Positions 9,069 to 17,999 of a stretch of DNA of 64,000 nt are shown piece after piece. The notes under the pieces are model-generated. The model did no database searches and was not told where the DNA came from. It worked only from the letters and a program-made list of their open reading frames with translations. The translations under genes were made by a program, and so were the position numbers. This DNA is from Verrucomicrobium spinosum DSM 4136 = JCM 18804 (GTDB lineage: Bacteria; Verrucomicrobiota; Verrucomicrobiia; Verrucomicrobiales; Verrucomicrobiaceae), in contig NZ_ABIZ01000001.1 of NCBI RefSeq assembly GCF_000172155.1, positions 1,364,001-1,428,000 on the forward strand, read 5' to 3'. The first letter of the stretch is position 1. Each line of letters starts with the position of its first letter.

Positions 9069-9235
9069 GTGCGTCAGTGGGCAGTGCGTCAGTGGGCAGT
9101 GCGTCAGTGGTCAGTGGTCAGTGGTCAGTGGTCAGTGGTCAGTGGTCAGTGGTCAGTGGTCAGTGCGTCAGTGCGTCAGTGCGTCAGTGCGTCAGTGCGT
9201 CAGTGCGTGGCGCGGTCAGTGGGCAAGGTGTTGGG
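9069..9235. repeat. 7/8-bp tandem array next to the operon start
   Basis: Units GTGCGTCA (8 bp) at both ends surround a run of GTCAGTG (7 bp) units, ending in GGGCAAGGTGTTGGG. The same module with the same internal polarity occurs at many gene borders in this window. It creates open frames that repeat VSASVRQC, which are not genes. The array starts about 95 bp upstream of the GTG start of the gene ending at 8340. Confidence 0.85.
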
Positions 9236-9475
9236 GGTGGTGCGATGGGAGGATGTGGTGTTGGCTTGCGGGGGGCCGTGCTTGGTGCTTGGTGCGGTTG
9301 GCACTGGCATGAGGCAGGCATTCTGGATGCCGGAGGCATCGCAGCCATTAGCCGGACGGTTGAAGGAGCGGAGCGACTGATACCTCCGGAAGGGTAGAAA
9401 AGGACATTTCCACCCCGGTAGGGGTGGCAGCAAGGTCGCAGCTCCGGTGCGTCAAGATGTTGGGGGTGGGGTTGT

Positions 9476-9640
9476 GAGAAGTACGGGCTTCAGCCTGCGG
9501 GAGACTGGGCCACTGAAGTGGTTGTCGTGACCTGAAGCGGGACTTTGGGACGCCATGCCCCTGATTCAAAGCTTCCTCCCGCCTCAGGTCTTCTGTCTTG
9601 TGTCTTCCAGTCTTGTGTCTCCCGCGCAGCGGGTGATGCC
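9476..9640. repeat. Left inverted repeat of the RAYT element
   Basis: Runs from GTACGGGCTTCAGCCTG through a tract of GTCTT-type repeats to the hairpin CCCGCGCAGCGGG (9621-9633). Its reverse complement recurs almost unchanged at 10230-10402 on the far side of the transposase. A single derivative without transposase lies at 13885-14012. Confidence 0.75.
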
Positions 9641-9767
9641 GGAGGCATCCCAGCCATTAGCCGGATGGTTGAAGGAGCGGAGCGACTGATACCTCCGGTA
9701 AGCAGAAAGAAATTTGCATCCCGAAGGGGATGCCAGCAAGATCCTCTTTCTCCACGCATCGTCAAAC

Positions 9768-10214
9768 ATGTCCGGCACCTACGTCTCCCTGCACTACCAT
9801 GTTGTCTTCAGTACCAAGAAGCGGGAGCCCCTGATCGGTGCCGAGTGGCTTCCCCGATTGCACGAGTATTTAGGCGGTACAGTGCAAGGACTCGGCGGAT
9901 TTTGCCAGGGGGTCGGAGGCATCAATGATCATGTGCATCTGTTGATCGGCCTGAAACCCACGCATTGTCTCTCCGATTTCATGCGGGAGTTGAAAAAGGC
10001 ATCCTCCATATGGGTGCACCAAGAGGTCGGACTGGGCCATTTCGCCTGGCAGGAAGGGTATTCAGCATTCTCCGTCAGCGCCACTTCACGGGAAGCGGTC
10101 AAAGAGTACATTGCACAGCAGCAGGAGCATCATCGGGTGAAATCGTTCCGGGAGGAGCTCGTGCAAATGCTGGTCAAAGCGGGGGTTGCCTTCAAGCCGG
10201 AATACCTTGATTGA
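9768..10214 (+). CDS. REP-associated tyrosine transposase (Y1, IS200-like)
   Basis: 148-aa protein of the IS200/TnpA-REP (RAYT) superfamily. It opens with SGTYVSLHYHVVFSTKKR, has the HUH motif as HVHLL near residue 50, and carries the candidate catalytic Tyr in REAVKEYIAQQ near 115. The ATG at 9768 is chosen over an upstream in-frame start because family members begin at the YVSLHYHVVF strand. Y1 transposases cut and join single-stranded DNA at hairpins. Here the gene is bracketed by hairpins CCCGCGCAGCGGG and CCCGCTGCGCGGG in inverted orientation, the class found across the window. Confidence 0.93.
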   Translation: MSGTYVSLHYHVVFSTKKREPLIGAEWLPRLHEYLGGTVQGLGGFCQGVGGINDHVHLLIGLKPTHCLSDFMRELKKASSIWVHQEVGLGHFAWQEGYSAFSVSATSREAVKEYIAQQQEHHRVKSFREELVQMLVKAGVAFKPEYLD

Positions 10215-10229
10215 CAGGGCGGACGTTGC

Positions 10230-10402
10230 TGCGACCCGCTGCGCGGGAGACACAAGACTGGAAGACAGAAGACAGAAGACAGAAGACCTGAGACGGGAGG
10301 AAGCTCTGAATCAGGGGCATGGCATCCCAGAGTCCTGCTTCAGGTCACGACAATCTTCAGTGGCCCAGTCTCCCGCAGGCTGAAGCCTGTACTCCGTACA
10401 AC
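10230..10402. repeat. Right inverted repeat of the RAYT element
   Basis: Begins with the hairpin CCCGCTGCGCGGG (10235-10247) followed by GAGACACAAGACTGG, an AGACAGA microrepeat, and a sequence ending in GCAGGCTGAAGCCTG and GTACTCCGTAC. It is the reverse complement of 9476-9640 with few differences. Confidence 0.75.
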
Positions 10403-10439
10403 TTCGGCTCCAACACCTTGACGCACTGGGCCTGCGACG

Positions 10440-11560
10440 TTGCTGCGACCCACTTCGGGGTCGGAAATTTCTTTCTGCTTACCGGAGGTATCAGTCGCTA
10501 GGCTCCTTCACTCTCCGGCTAATGGCTGGGATGCCTCCGGCATCCAAATGCGTCCATGACGGGGACCGCGGATGTTGTTCGTGTTGATCCCTGCCATTGG
10601 AGGGGAGGGGAGTTCTTCCTCCAACCAAGCATCAAGCATCAAGCACGGACCCGCCCGCAAGCCGACACCACATCCTCCCACGTCCGCGCCCCCAACACCT
10701 TGACGCACTGACGCACTGACGCACTGACGCACTGACGCACTGACGCACTGACGCACTGACGCACTGACGCACTGGAACTGCGACCTTGCTGGCATCACCT
10801 TCGGGATGCAAATTTCTTTCTGCTTACCGGAGGTGTCAGTCGCTACGCTCCTTCACTCTCCGGCTAATGGCTGGGATGCCTCCGGCATCCAAATGCGTCC
10901 ATGACGGGGACCGCGGATGTTGTTCGTGTTGATCCCTGCCATTGGAGGGGAGGGGAGTTCTTCCTCCAACCAAGCATCAAGCATCAAGCATCAAGCACGG
11001 ACCCGCCCGCAAGCCGACACCACATCCTCCCACGTCCGCGCCCCCAACACCTTGACGCACTGACGCACTGACGCACTGACGCACTGACGCACTGGAACTG
11101 CGACCTTGCTGGCATCACCTTCGGGATGCAAATTTCTTTCTGCTTACCGGAGGTGTCAGTCGCTACGCTCCTTCACTCTCCGGCTAATGGCTGGGATGCC
11201 TCCGGCATCCAAATGCGTCCATGACGGGGACCGCGGATGTTGTTCGTGTTGATCCCTGCCATTGGAGGGGAGGGGAGTTCTTCCTCCAACCAAGCATCAA
11301 GCATCAAGCATCAAGCACGGACCCGCCCGCAAGCCGACACCACATCCTCCCACGTCCGCGCCCCCAACACCTTGACGCACTGACGCACTGACGCACTGAC
11401 GCACTGACGCACTGACGCACTGACGCACTGGAACTGCGACCTTGCTGGCATCACCTTCGGGATGCAAATTTCTTTCTGCTTACCGGAGGTGTCAGTCGCT
11501 ACGCTCCTTCACTCTCCGGCTAATGGCTGGGATGCCTCCGGCATCCAGAATGCGTTGGTG
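10440..11560. repeat. Tandem ~320-bp array, about 3.5 copies
   Basis: Each unit holds a GAACTGCGACCTTGCTGGCATC segment, a TGCCTCCGGCATCC hairpin, an AAGCATC microrepeat (CAAGCATCAAGCATC) and a GACGCACT 8-bp array. Unit marks fall at 10774, 11095 and 11431, giving periods near 321 and 336 bp that differ mainly in the number of 8-bp repeats. No gene is present between 10215 and 11690. Confidence 0.85.
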
Positions 11561-11690
11561 ACAGCCTTGCCCCGTCACCAGTGCCAACCAAGCGCCATGC
11601 ACGAAACCCCCGCAAGCTGACATCGCATCCTCCCCACAATCTCACCCCCAACACCTTGACCACTGCCCACTGCCTACTGCCCACTGGAAG

Positions 11691-13226
11691 CTAAACGCGT
11701 CCGTGCCGCGCCGTGACCTCACGGAGACGCGCTTCCAATGCGGAAGTCAGCTGGTCCCAGGTGAAGCGCCAGTTCCAGAACTCGCCGCTTTTCCCGGGGA
11801 TGTTCATGCGGGCTTCGCTGCCGAGACCCATGACGTCCTGGAGGGGGCAGATGGCGAGCTGGGATTGGCTTTTCCAGACGTGCTCGATGAAGTCCCAGTG
11901 GATCTCGCTGCCGTCCGTCTGGGTGTAGGTGAGGATGGTGCGGCGTTCGGCTTCGATGACCTCCGCCGTGCGGGTGCTGTCATCGCCTGCCTCGCTGCGG
12001 AAGAGACCCACTACGGTGTCGTTGTCATGGGTGCCGGTGTAGCCCACGCTATTCTCCGGGTAGGTGGAGGGATCGTAGAGCGGGGTCACGGTGTCCGGGC
12101 CAAAGGCGAACTGCATGACGCGCATGCCGGGAAGGCCATGCTTGTCTCGCAACTCCACCACATCGGGCGTGATGAGGCCCAGATCTTCCGCAATGATGGG
12201 GAGCTCTCCCATCTCCTCCTTGAGGGAGTTGAAGAGGGCATCACCGGGGGCCTCCACCCACTTGCCATTGATGGCAGTGGCCTCGCTGGCGGGGATCTCC
12301 CAGTACGCGGCAAAGCCCCGGAAGTGGTCGATACGGACCACGTCCACCAGGGCGAGCGTCTTCCGCATGCGGGACTTCCACCAGTTGAAGTTGGTCTTCA
12401 GGTGCTTGGGCCAGTCATAGAGCGGGTTGCCCCAGCGTTGACCGGTCTCGCTGAAATAGTCGGGCGGCACGCCCGCGATGACGGTGGGATTGCCATTCTC
12501 ATCCAGGGAGAAGAGCTCGCGGTTGGCCCAGACATCGGCGCTGTCATGCGCGGTGAAGATGGGGATGTCGCCCACGATGGCGATGCCCAACTCCCGCGCG
12601 CGGATGCGGAGCTTGTTCCACTGGCGGTGGAAGAGGAACTGCAGGGCCTTGGCTTCCTCAATCTCCGCCTCCAGGGAGGACATGACTTGTGCCATGGCCA
12701 CGTCCTCGCGCAGGGCCACCTCGCGGGGCCACTCCGTCCAGGGCTTGCTGTCGTGCTCCTCCTTCAGGGCGATGAACATGGCCCAGTCGTCCAGCCAGTC
12801 GGACTCCCGCTGGCAGAAGACCTCAAAGGCGCGAGCCAGCAGAGGGCTGGCGTTGCACTGGTTGATGAAGTGGCGGGCGGCATTCTTGAGAAAGGCCATG
12901 CGCACCTCGATCACGGAGCCAAAGTCCACCCGCTCATCGGGGAACTCCGGCATCATATGGAGGTCGGACGGGGTCACCATGCCGTCCTTCACCAGCGCAT
13001 CCAGGCTGATGAGGAGGGGATTCCCCGCGAAGCTGGAGAGGGACTGGTAGGGGGAGTTCCCGTAGCCGGTGGGGCCCAGCGGGAGGATTTGCCACACCTT
13101 CTGCCCCATGCGATGGAGCGACTCCAGCCACAGCTCTGCCCCCGGCCCGATCTCACCTACCCCAAACCGGCCAGGCAGCGATGTCGGATGCAACAGGATG
13201 CCGGCAGAGCGGGAGAGTGGGAGCAT
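11691..13226 (-). CDS. malQ: 4-alpha-glucanotransferase (amylomaltase, GH77)
   Basis: 511-aa cytoplasmic enzyme that transfers alpha-1,4-glucan segments between maltodextrins in glycogen and maltose metabolism. The N-terminus has the GH77 signature SAGILLHPTSLPG and QILPLGPTGYGNSPY. The nucleophile Asp is in VVRIDHFRG (about 297), the acid/base Glu in IIAEDLG (about 345), and the third Asp in GTHDNDT (about 401). ATG 13226 is preferred to an in-frame TTG 18 bp upstream. It is a single gene with repeats on the stop side and the divergent end of the repeat region upstream. Confidence 0.95.
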   Translation of the reverse strand: MLPLSRSAGILLHPTSLPGRFGVGEIGPGAELWLESLHRMGQKVWQILPLGPTGYGNSPYQSLSSFAGNPLLISLDALVKDGMVTPSDLHMMPEFPDERVDFGSVIEVRMAFLKNAARHFINQCNASPLLARAFEVFCQRESDWLDDWAMFIALKEEHDSKPWTEWPREVALREDVAMAQVMSSLEAEIEEAKALQFLFHRQWNKLRIRARELGIAIVGDIPIFTAHDSADVWANRELFSLDENGNPTVIAGVPPDYFSETGQRWGNPLYDWPKHLKTNFNWWKSRMRKTLALVDVVRIDHFRGFAAYWEIPASEATAINGKWVEAPGDALFNSLKEEMGELPIIAEDLGLITPDVVELRDKHGLPGMRVMQFAFGPDTVTPLYDPSTYPENSVGYTGTHDNDTVVGLFRSEAGDDSTRTAEVIEAERRTILTYTQTDGSEIHWDFIEHVWKSQSQLAICPLQDVMGLGSEARMNIPGKSGEFWNWRFTWDQLTSALEARLREVTARHGRV

Positions 13227-13440
13227 AAAGTCACAAGAGCGCAACAGCCGTGCCGTGCAAGCGGCGAAAAGGGGCAGCGGCGTTGCTTTTTTTAACTCGT
13301 TCGTCTCCAGCGGGCTGGATGCGTGGGAAGATCAGGCTTCAAACTTCAGGCTGGAGTGATGGAGTGATGGAGTGATGGAGTGATGAGCGGGCCGGACCTC
13401 GAACCAAGCACGAAGCACCAAGCACTACGAACCAAGCACC

Positions 13441-13848
13441 TCAGTCACTGTCACAGGTGTCCAAGTGCGGATGGCCTTCGTTGGGGTTGGTAAAGTTGTC
13501 GGACTCGTCCTCGTCGCGATTCGGGTCCAGGCAGCGGAAGTCTTTTTCCACTGCCACCTTGAGGCCCCAGGGTTCGTCAAAATAGATCCCCACCTGGCTG
13601 GGGGAGTCCGCCCAGGTGGTGACCTCGGCGGCGGGGAGGATGACCGTGACGGTGGTGCCTTGGGAGTCAGCGGTATGCTGGACGGACGGGGGGCCGCTGG
13701 GGGAGGACTCGACGCGATAGGCCAGGCGCGGGCCTGAGGAGGCTCCCAGCGTGGTGGCTTCCTGCCAGAAGCCCTGGTCGCGGAGTGCCAGCACTTCCGT
13801 CTGGGTGAGCCGGAGTCGGAGCGAGTCTCCACGGAGGCGAAGTTTCAT
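13441..13848 (-). CDS. DUF7009-like protein
   Basis: 135-aa soluble protein opening with MKLRLRGDSLRLRLTQTEV, then a beta-rich core containing the segments YFDEPWGLKVAVEKDFRCLDP and an acidic tail (NRDEDESDN, then HPHLDTCDSD). It matches my memory of the small uncharacterised DUF7009 family, whose members share the opening KIRxxxxSLRLRLxxxEV and the C-terminal DF.C..P. No function is known. It stands alone between malQ (180 bp further on) and repeats. Confidence 0.75.
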   Translation of the reverse strand: MKLRLRGDSLRLRLTQTEVLALRDQGFWQEATTLGASSGPRLAYRVESSPSGPPSVQHTADSQGTTVTVILPAAEVTTWADSPSQVGIYFDEPWGLKVAVEKDFRCLDPNRDEDESDNFTNPNEGHPHLDTCDSD

Positions 13849-13884
13849 GGCCGTAGGTTATATAATCGCCTGAGTATATCAAGG

Positions 13885-14012
13885 CCCGCTTCGCGGGAGA
13901 CACAAGACAGAAGACCTGAGACGGGAGGAGGCCTTGAAACAGGGGCATGGCGTCCCAGAGTCCTGCTTCAACTCACGACAACCGCTTCAGTTGTCCAGTC
14001 TCCCGCAGGCTA
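13885..14012. repeat. Solo copy of the RAYT-flanking repeat
   Basis: Hairpin CCCGCTTCGCGGG then GAGACACAAGAC, a GGGAGGAGG stretch, and the tail ending in TCCCGCAGGCTAAAGCC. It parallels 10235-10390 but has no transposase, as expected of a non-autonomous derivative. Confidence 0.65.
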
Positions 14013-14016
14013 AAGC

Positions 14017-14387
14017 CCAATGCCATCAGGGAAAACGCATCGTCTTGCTGTTTTGCCTTGGCGCGCCTCGGAGCCGCGATGGTGCAACCGCCACGACTGT
14101 AACTGGTGAGCCCCTTTTAGAAGGGCCGAAGGTCCGGGTTCATACCAGCCTGGGGCAACGCCCCAGGGATAGATGGCCAAACTACCCATGAGGGCTGTAG
14201 GCCCGGTGTCATCAAGTCTGCCTATGACGAGCATCCCTGAATGACGTCGGGCCTACAGCCCTCAAGATCTAAAACGAGCGCCTACCTTGGGCGTTGCCCA
14301 AGGCTGCTATCATGCCGGGCTTTCAGCCCTCAATACTTTCACAAAAGGGAGATGCCCGACCTCTCCACTTTTCCCTGATGGCATTGG
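14017..14387 (+). mobile_element. MITE-like element, copy B
   Basis: 371 bp with 19-bp terminal inverted repeats at 14017-14035 and 14369-14387. It is close to copy A in sequence but lacks the outer GTCCCGCATGCGGGAC palindromes. It appears inserted in the loop of a GCAGGCT...AGCCTG hairpin, parts of which remain on both sides (AGGCTAAAG and CTGCAGCCTG). The stretch from 14388 to 14795 holds an 8-bp array, a CCTGCCGGGGTGGG hairpin and a CCCGCTGCGCGGG hairpin, with no gene. Confidence 0.7.
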
Positions 14388-14795
14388 GCTGCAGCCTGTA
14401 CTCCGTACAACTTCGGCTCCAACACCTTGACGCACTGACGCACTGGATTGGGACCTTGCTGCCACCCCTGCCGGGGTGGGATCCTCCTTGTCTCCCAACC
14501 GGAGGTATCAGTCGCTACGCTCCTTCGACCTCCGGCTAATGGCTGGGATGCCTCCGGCATCACCCGCTGCGCGGGAGACACAAGACTGGAAGACACAAGA
14601 CGCCAGACCTGAAACTGAGCTGACGCCAAGGGCGTCAAACAGAGCAGCCCAGGGTAAGGCGAGGTACGAGCCGCCACCTTGGGTACATGGGCGAATGGGC
14701 TTGAACTCCGAAGTGAGTTCTACCATCCGTGATGAGATCCCTGGAGTCTCCATCGCACGCAGGACGGTTGTCTCCGGGTGATCTGGGCAGTTTTG

Positions 14796-16280
14796 TCACG
14801 GGCGATGGCTTTCTGGAGGGAGCACCTTCCAGCCACGTTGGGCCCGCGTATTCTGATGCTGGACGCGGTCGGGGCACAGTCTGGCGAGTCTGCCGAGGAA
14901 GGTGCCGCAGGCATTGGGGAAATAGAGGATGCGCTGGGCTTCGGAGCGGACGTCGGGGATGGCGAGGAGTTGGGCTTCCAGGTCGTTGGCCGTGCCCTCC
15001 CAGCATTCCTGCAGGTGGAGGGTGAGCAGGGCGCGGTCCACCAGGGCGAGGAAACGAACCTCTGAGGAAAGCTCGCGGATGGACTGGAGGAGCTCGGGAT
15101 GGTGCCAGTGGCGGATGCCGCTGCGGCTGTCCCGCAGGGCGGCAGGGATCTCAAACTCATGCAAGAGGAAGTGCGTGAAGTGGGGCAGCTCGTTCATGAG
15201 AGTGCTCCAGAAGGCGGATTCCTCCTCCAGCGAGCCGGTAGGCATGGGCATGGGGCAGCGGGCGGCACGCAGGATCATGAGCTTGTCTTCCAGGCTGTCA
15301 TCCAGGGGAGGCAGGACCTGCATGTTTTCCGGCTCTTCATTGAGAGCCACGCTCATGCGCCAGACGGGGTCCAGCAGGAGGGCATCCTTGTGCTTGCCGT
15401 GCAGGCGCTGTTCATGGCCGTAGAGCAGCTCCTTGATGCGCGCGCCGAACTGGCGGCGGGCTTTGATGTCGGTGTTGCCGTTCTCATCATCCAGACGGAG
15501 GTGCTCGCAGCCGAACATGTCGGCATTGAAGTCTGTGGCACCCGTCATGTAGCCGTAGGGGCGGCATTCGCGACCGCCCAGGAGCTGGGTGATCACTTTC
15601 TGAAACAGGGACTTGCCGCTCTTCACCGGTCCCGCCATGACGAGCACCTGGCCTGCCTTCCGCCAGTGGGCGTGGAGTGCCTGGATGGCGCATTGCAGCC
15701 AGCCGTAGAGGTACACGCGCTGGTCATGCTCTGGACTGGCGAAGAGCCCTTCGATGAGCGCATGCATGACCGGCCACGGGCCTGGCATGGGCTGGGGCAG
15801 GCAGGGATCGGTAGTGACCAGAATCATCTGGCCGTTCACCCGGCGCAGGCCTTTGCAGTGCCCGGCGAGGGGTCCGGCATAACCCACGGGGCGGTGGCTC
15901 TGCACCATGGTCGCGTATTCCTCGAACTCGGAGGCAACTTCGTGTTTGGCGGATGCTGTGAGCATGCCGCGCACCTTGCAGTGGCGGCGCAGGGTCCCGT
16001 CTTGCACGGGGAACCAGTCGCCGTTGTGATTCAGCACCAGGTATTCCTTCCGGTACGTGTCATACCAGACCTGATCAAACCAGGCGGCATTGCTCCGCCG
16101 CAGGGCCCGGTGGTGGGCGGGGCTGTTGACAATCTCCGCCGTGATGTCGCGGCGGATCTCCGGGTCCAGGGTTGGGGTTTTGGCCTTCGCTCGTGCCCTG
16201 GCTTTTGCTCTGGCATGGGCCTTGTCTTTGTCTTTGTCTTTAGCTTTGGTTTGATGGGGCTCGGTGATTGTCAGGGACAT
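14796..16280 (-). CDS. SF3-like helicase / phage-type primase-helicase
   Basis: 494-aa protein. After a Lys/Ala/Arg-rich low-complexity stretch (repeats of KDKDK and ARAKA, about 13-30) comes a primase C-terminal-like region. A P-loop ATPase follows with Walker A VMAGPVKSGKS near 210 and an acidic Walker-B-like LRLDDEN near 260. RMSVALNEEPENMQVLPP near 315 and DDSLEDKLMILRA follow, typical of DUF5906/SF3 helicases of phage and plasmid replication. It starts 69 bp after the Toprim gene, or 6 bp after it if GTG 16343 is used. It would unwind DNA during replication of a mobile element. No integrase or capsid gene is nearby. Confidence 0.75.
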   Translation of the reverse strand: MSLTITEPHQTKAKDKDKDKAHARAKARARAKAKTPTLDPEIRRDITAEIVNSPAHHRALRRSNAAWFDQVWYDTYRKEYLVLNHNGDWFPVQDGTLRRHCKVRGMLTASAKHEVASEFEEYATMVQSHRPVGYAGPLAGHCKGLRRVNGQMILVTTDPCLPQPMPGPWPVMHALIEGLFASPEHDQRVYLYGWLQCAIQALHAHWRKAGQVLVMAGPVKSGKSLFQKVITQLLGGRECRPYGYMTGATDFNADMFGCEHLRLDDENGNTDIKARRQFGARIKELLYGHEQRLHGKHKDALLLDPVWRMSVALNEEPENMQVLPPLDDSLEDKLMILRAARCPMPMPTGSLEEESAFWSTLMNELPHFTHFLLHEFEIPAALRDSRSGIRHWHHPELLQSIRELSSEVRFLALVDRALLTLHLQECWEGTANDLEAQLLAIPDVRSEAQRILYFPNACGTFLGRLARLCPDRVQHQNTRAQRGWKVLPPESHRP

Positions 16281-16348
16281 GGGATCAGGGTGATGGGAGG
16301 CGATGCAAAGTGGCTGGGAGAAGGCGACGGCAGGTGAGGACACAGGGC

Positions 16349-17407
16349 TCAGTCGGCAAAGAGATGCTGAAGGGTCCGGGCGTGATGGTGGGGGTCGGCC
16401 AGCAGCAGGGCCAGATCATTGCGGATGGCGGGCAGCGCGATGACATCCACCTCCGCCCCGGCCATCTTCAGTTCCGCATGCCAGGTGGCGGCGCCGTTTC
16501 TCCCGGCCTCACCCTCATCAGGCAGGATGCGCACGCGGCGACCGCGCAGCAACTCCAGGGTCTGGGGATCCCGTGTAAAGGAGGCTCCCGCCGTGACGGC
16601 GGCCAGGGGCACCCATGGGGCATCCGCCAGATCGATCACGGAGGCCGCCTCCAGCAGCCCCACGACGCCCTCCACCAGCAGGACCGGGGGGCGGTTCCGG
16701 ATGAGGAAACTACGACCGAAGAAGCTGCCCCGGGAGCCCGCCAGGGTCTTGGCCTTGGTGGGGCCCTTCCCGGTGCTGAGCAGGCCGCCGTCATAGCGCC
16801 GCGCCTGGGCGAAGGTGCCCTCCACGAGGCACCAGCAGGTGTGGTCGCCCACGCGCGTGTTGCGCAGGAGCCGCTTGTTCTTGAAGAGATGCACCATGTC
16901 CGGCGTCACGTGCCGCAGCGTGGCGATGCGGCCCTCCTCCGCCGGAGTTAGAGGAAAGAAGGTGTGCCGCGCCCGCTGCTCCGCGGCGGTGCGGGCATCC
17001 GCCGGAGCGGCAGGCGGGGGGAGGGGGCGGTGGAGGAAACTACCTCGTGGGCCGGGGGGGTGACGGCGGCCGCCTGCCTCCTCATCCTCCCGCAGGAGGT
17101 GGCCGGGGGGCATCTGGCCGCTGCGGGCGGCATCGCGCAGCTTGTGGCGGAGCTCGGCCTCCGTCCAGAGCGGGCGGGAGCAGGCGCGGTTCCAGTGCTC
17201 CAGCAGCGGCGCGGCGGCCTCCGCAGAGAGATCGAACCCACGCACCAGGACCACGGCCACGCGGAAGAGCGCGGTGCTGCCGCCTTCTCCCTGGATCGAA
17301 GGCGGCATGCGGGAGATGTACTGCCAGGCCCGGTCTTCCACAGGGATAGGGGGCCGGAGGGCGGAGGGGCTGCCGGAGCGGGGGCTGGGCGCGTGAGAGG
17401 TCATCAT
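16349..17407 (-). CDS. Toprim-domain primase-like protein
   Basis: 352-aa protein. The N-terminal ~100 residues resemble the helical primase-C/PriCT region (AWQYISRMPPSIQGEGGS, then ELRHKLRDAA). The C-terminal half is a Toprim domain: PVLLVEGVVGLLEAAS near 250 supplies the Glu, and VRILPDEGEAGRNGAATW near 300 supplies a D-x-E-like motif (DEGEAG). Such Toprim proteins precede helicases in phage satellites and integrated plasmids. An upstream in-frame ATG at 17485 would add 26 residues. It lies between the small HTH gene and the helicase in one direction, which suggests an operon. Confidence 0.75.
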   Translation of the reverse strand: MMTSHAPSPRSGSPSALRPPIPVEDRAWQYISRMPPSIQGEGGSTALFRVAVVLVRGFDLSAEAAAPLLEHWNRACSRPLWTEAELRHKLRDAARSGQMPPGHLLREDEEAGGRRHPPGPRGSFLHRPLPPPAAPADARTAAEQRARHTFFPLTPAEEGRIATLRHVTPDMVHLFKNKRLLRNTRVGDHTCWCLVEGTFAQARRYDGGLLSTGKGPTKAKTLAGSRGSFFGRSFLIRNRPPVLLVEGVVGLLEAASVIDLADAPWVPLAAVTAGASFTRDPQTLELLRGRRVRILPDEGEAGRNGAATWHAELKMAGAEVDVIALPAIRNDLALLLADPHHHARTLQHLFAD

Positions 17408-17564
17408 CAAGATCAAGATGAGGTTTTGGTTTTTGCTTTTGCTGAATGGAGAACCGGGCGCGGGCCATGGGCAAAGCCATCCCATGCCCGTGCGGTGGGG
17501 TCGCCCGGGTGATGAAGTTCTGGCTGGCCCCCCGCTGTGGCCGGGTGTGGGGATAAAGGAAATA

Positions 17565-17807
17565 TCAGACGCCGGGGGCGGTGCCGCCCGGGCTGTTCGT
17601 CGCGCCTACGGTAAGCCGCTGCTTGAACGCTTCCACCGCCGCGCGTTCGTAGCGCACGAGACGCCCAAGCTTGATGTAAGGAAGATCGCGCTGGCTCATG
17701 AACCGCTCGATCGTCTTCGATCTCACCCGCAGGAGCCGCGCGACCTCCGGTTTGGTCAGAAGCTGTTCCCCACCCTGAGATGCACTGTCAGACGCATTAA
17801 CAACCAT
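17565..17807 (-). CDS. Excisionase-type helix-turn-helix protein
   Basis: 80-aa DNA-binding protein. LLTKPEVARLLRVRSKTIERF and LPYIKLGRLVRYERAAVEAF form the MerR/HTH_17 winged helix of the excisionase/AlpA family. ATG 17807 gives this compact length; longer versions run into repeats. It precedes the Toprim and helicase genes on the same strand and probably controls them or acts in excision or replication initiation. A 51-bp sequence duplicated in inverted form at 20247-20297 lies 92 bp upstream. Confidence 0.82.
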   Translation of the reverse strand: MVVNASDSASQGGEQLLTKPEVARLLRVRSKTIERFMSQRDLPYIKLGRLVRYERAAVEAFKQRLTVGATNSPGGTAPGV

Positions 17808-17898
17808 TGAGCAATGTGCGCTAAGCTCGGGTCCCGCACAAGGGGGAACTGTGAGGTGCGCGCTTTTTTTGAGCAAGGGCCTCCTGCCCGGGGGGAGG

Positions 17899-17949
17899 TG
17901 CGACACCATCGACACCCTTTTTGAACTTTTTGCCAAAAACGATGTTTTT
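17899..17949 (-). promoter_or_regulatory. Left copy of a 51-bp inverted duplicate upstream of the HTH gene
   Basis: On the minus strand it carries AAAAACATCG, then GGCAAAAAG, then the tandem GGTGTCGATGGTGTCG. It matches 20247-20297 on the plus strand with one mismatch. Its place 92 bp before the excisionase-like gene suits an operator or iteron. The role is inferred. Confidence 0.5.
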
Positions 17950-17999
17950 AGGCATTCTGTTGCAAGTGGATGTGCGTGAGTGACTTGTGACTGAAAAAT

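Noticed and set aside
9019-9312. Frames coding for repeated VSASVRQC peptides
   Set aside because: They are translations of the 8-bp GTGCGTCA array; the same peptides appear at every array and are not genes.
11703-13295. 530-aa plus-strand frame opposite malQ
   Set aside because: Antisense shadow of a well supported GH77 gene.
13850-14795. Possible tRNA or small RNA gene in the repeat-rich gaps
   Set aside because: No cloverleaf or T-loop signature was seen in any gap; the hairpins are explained by the repeat families.
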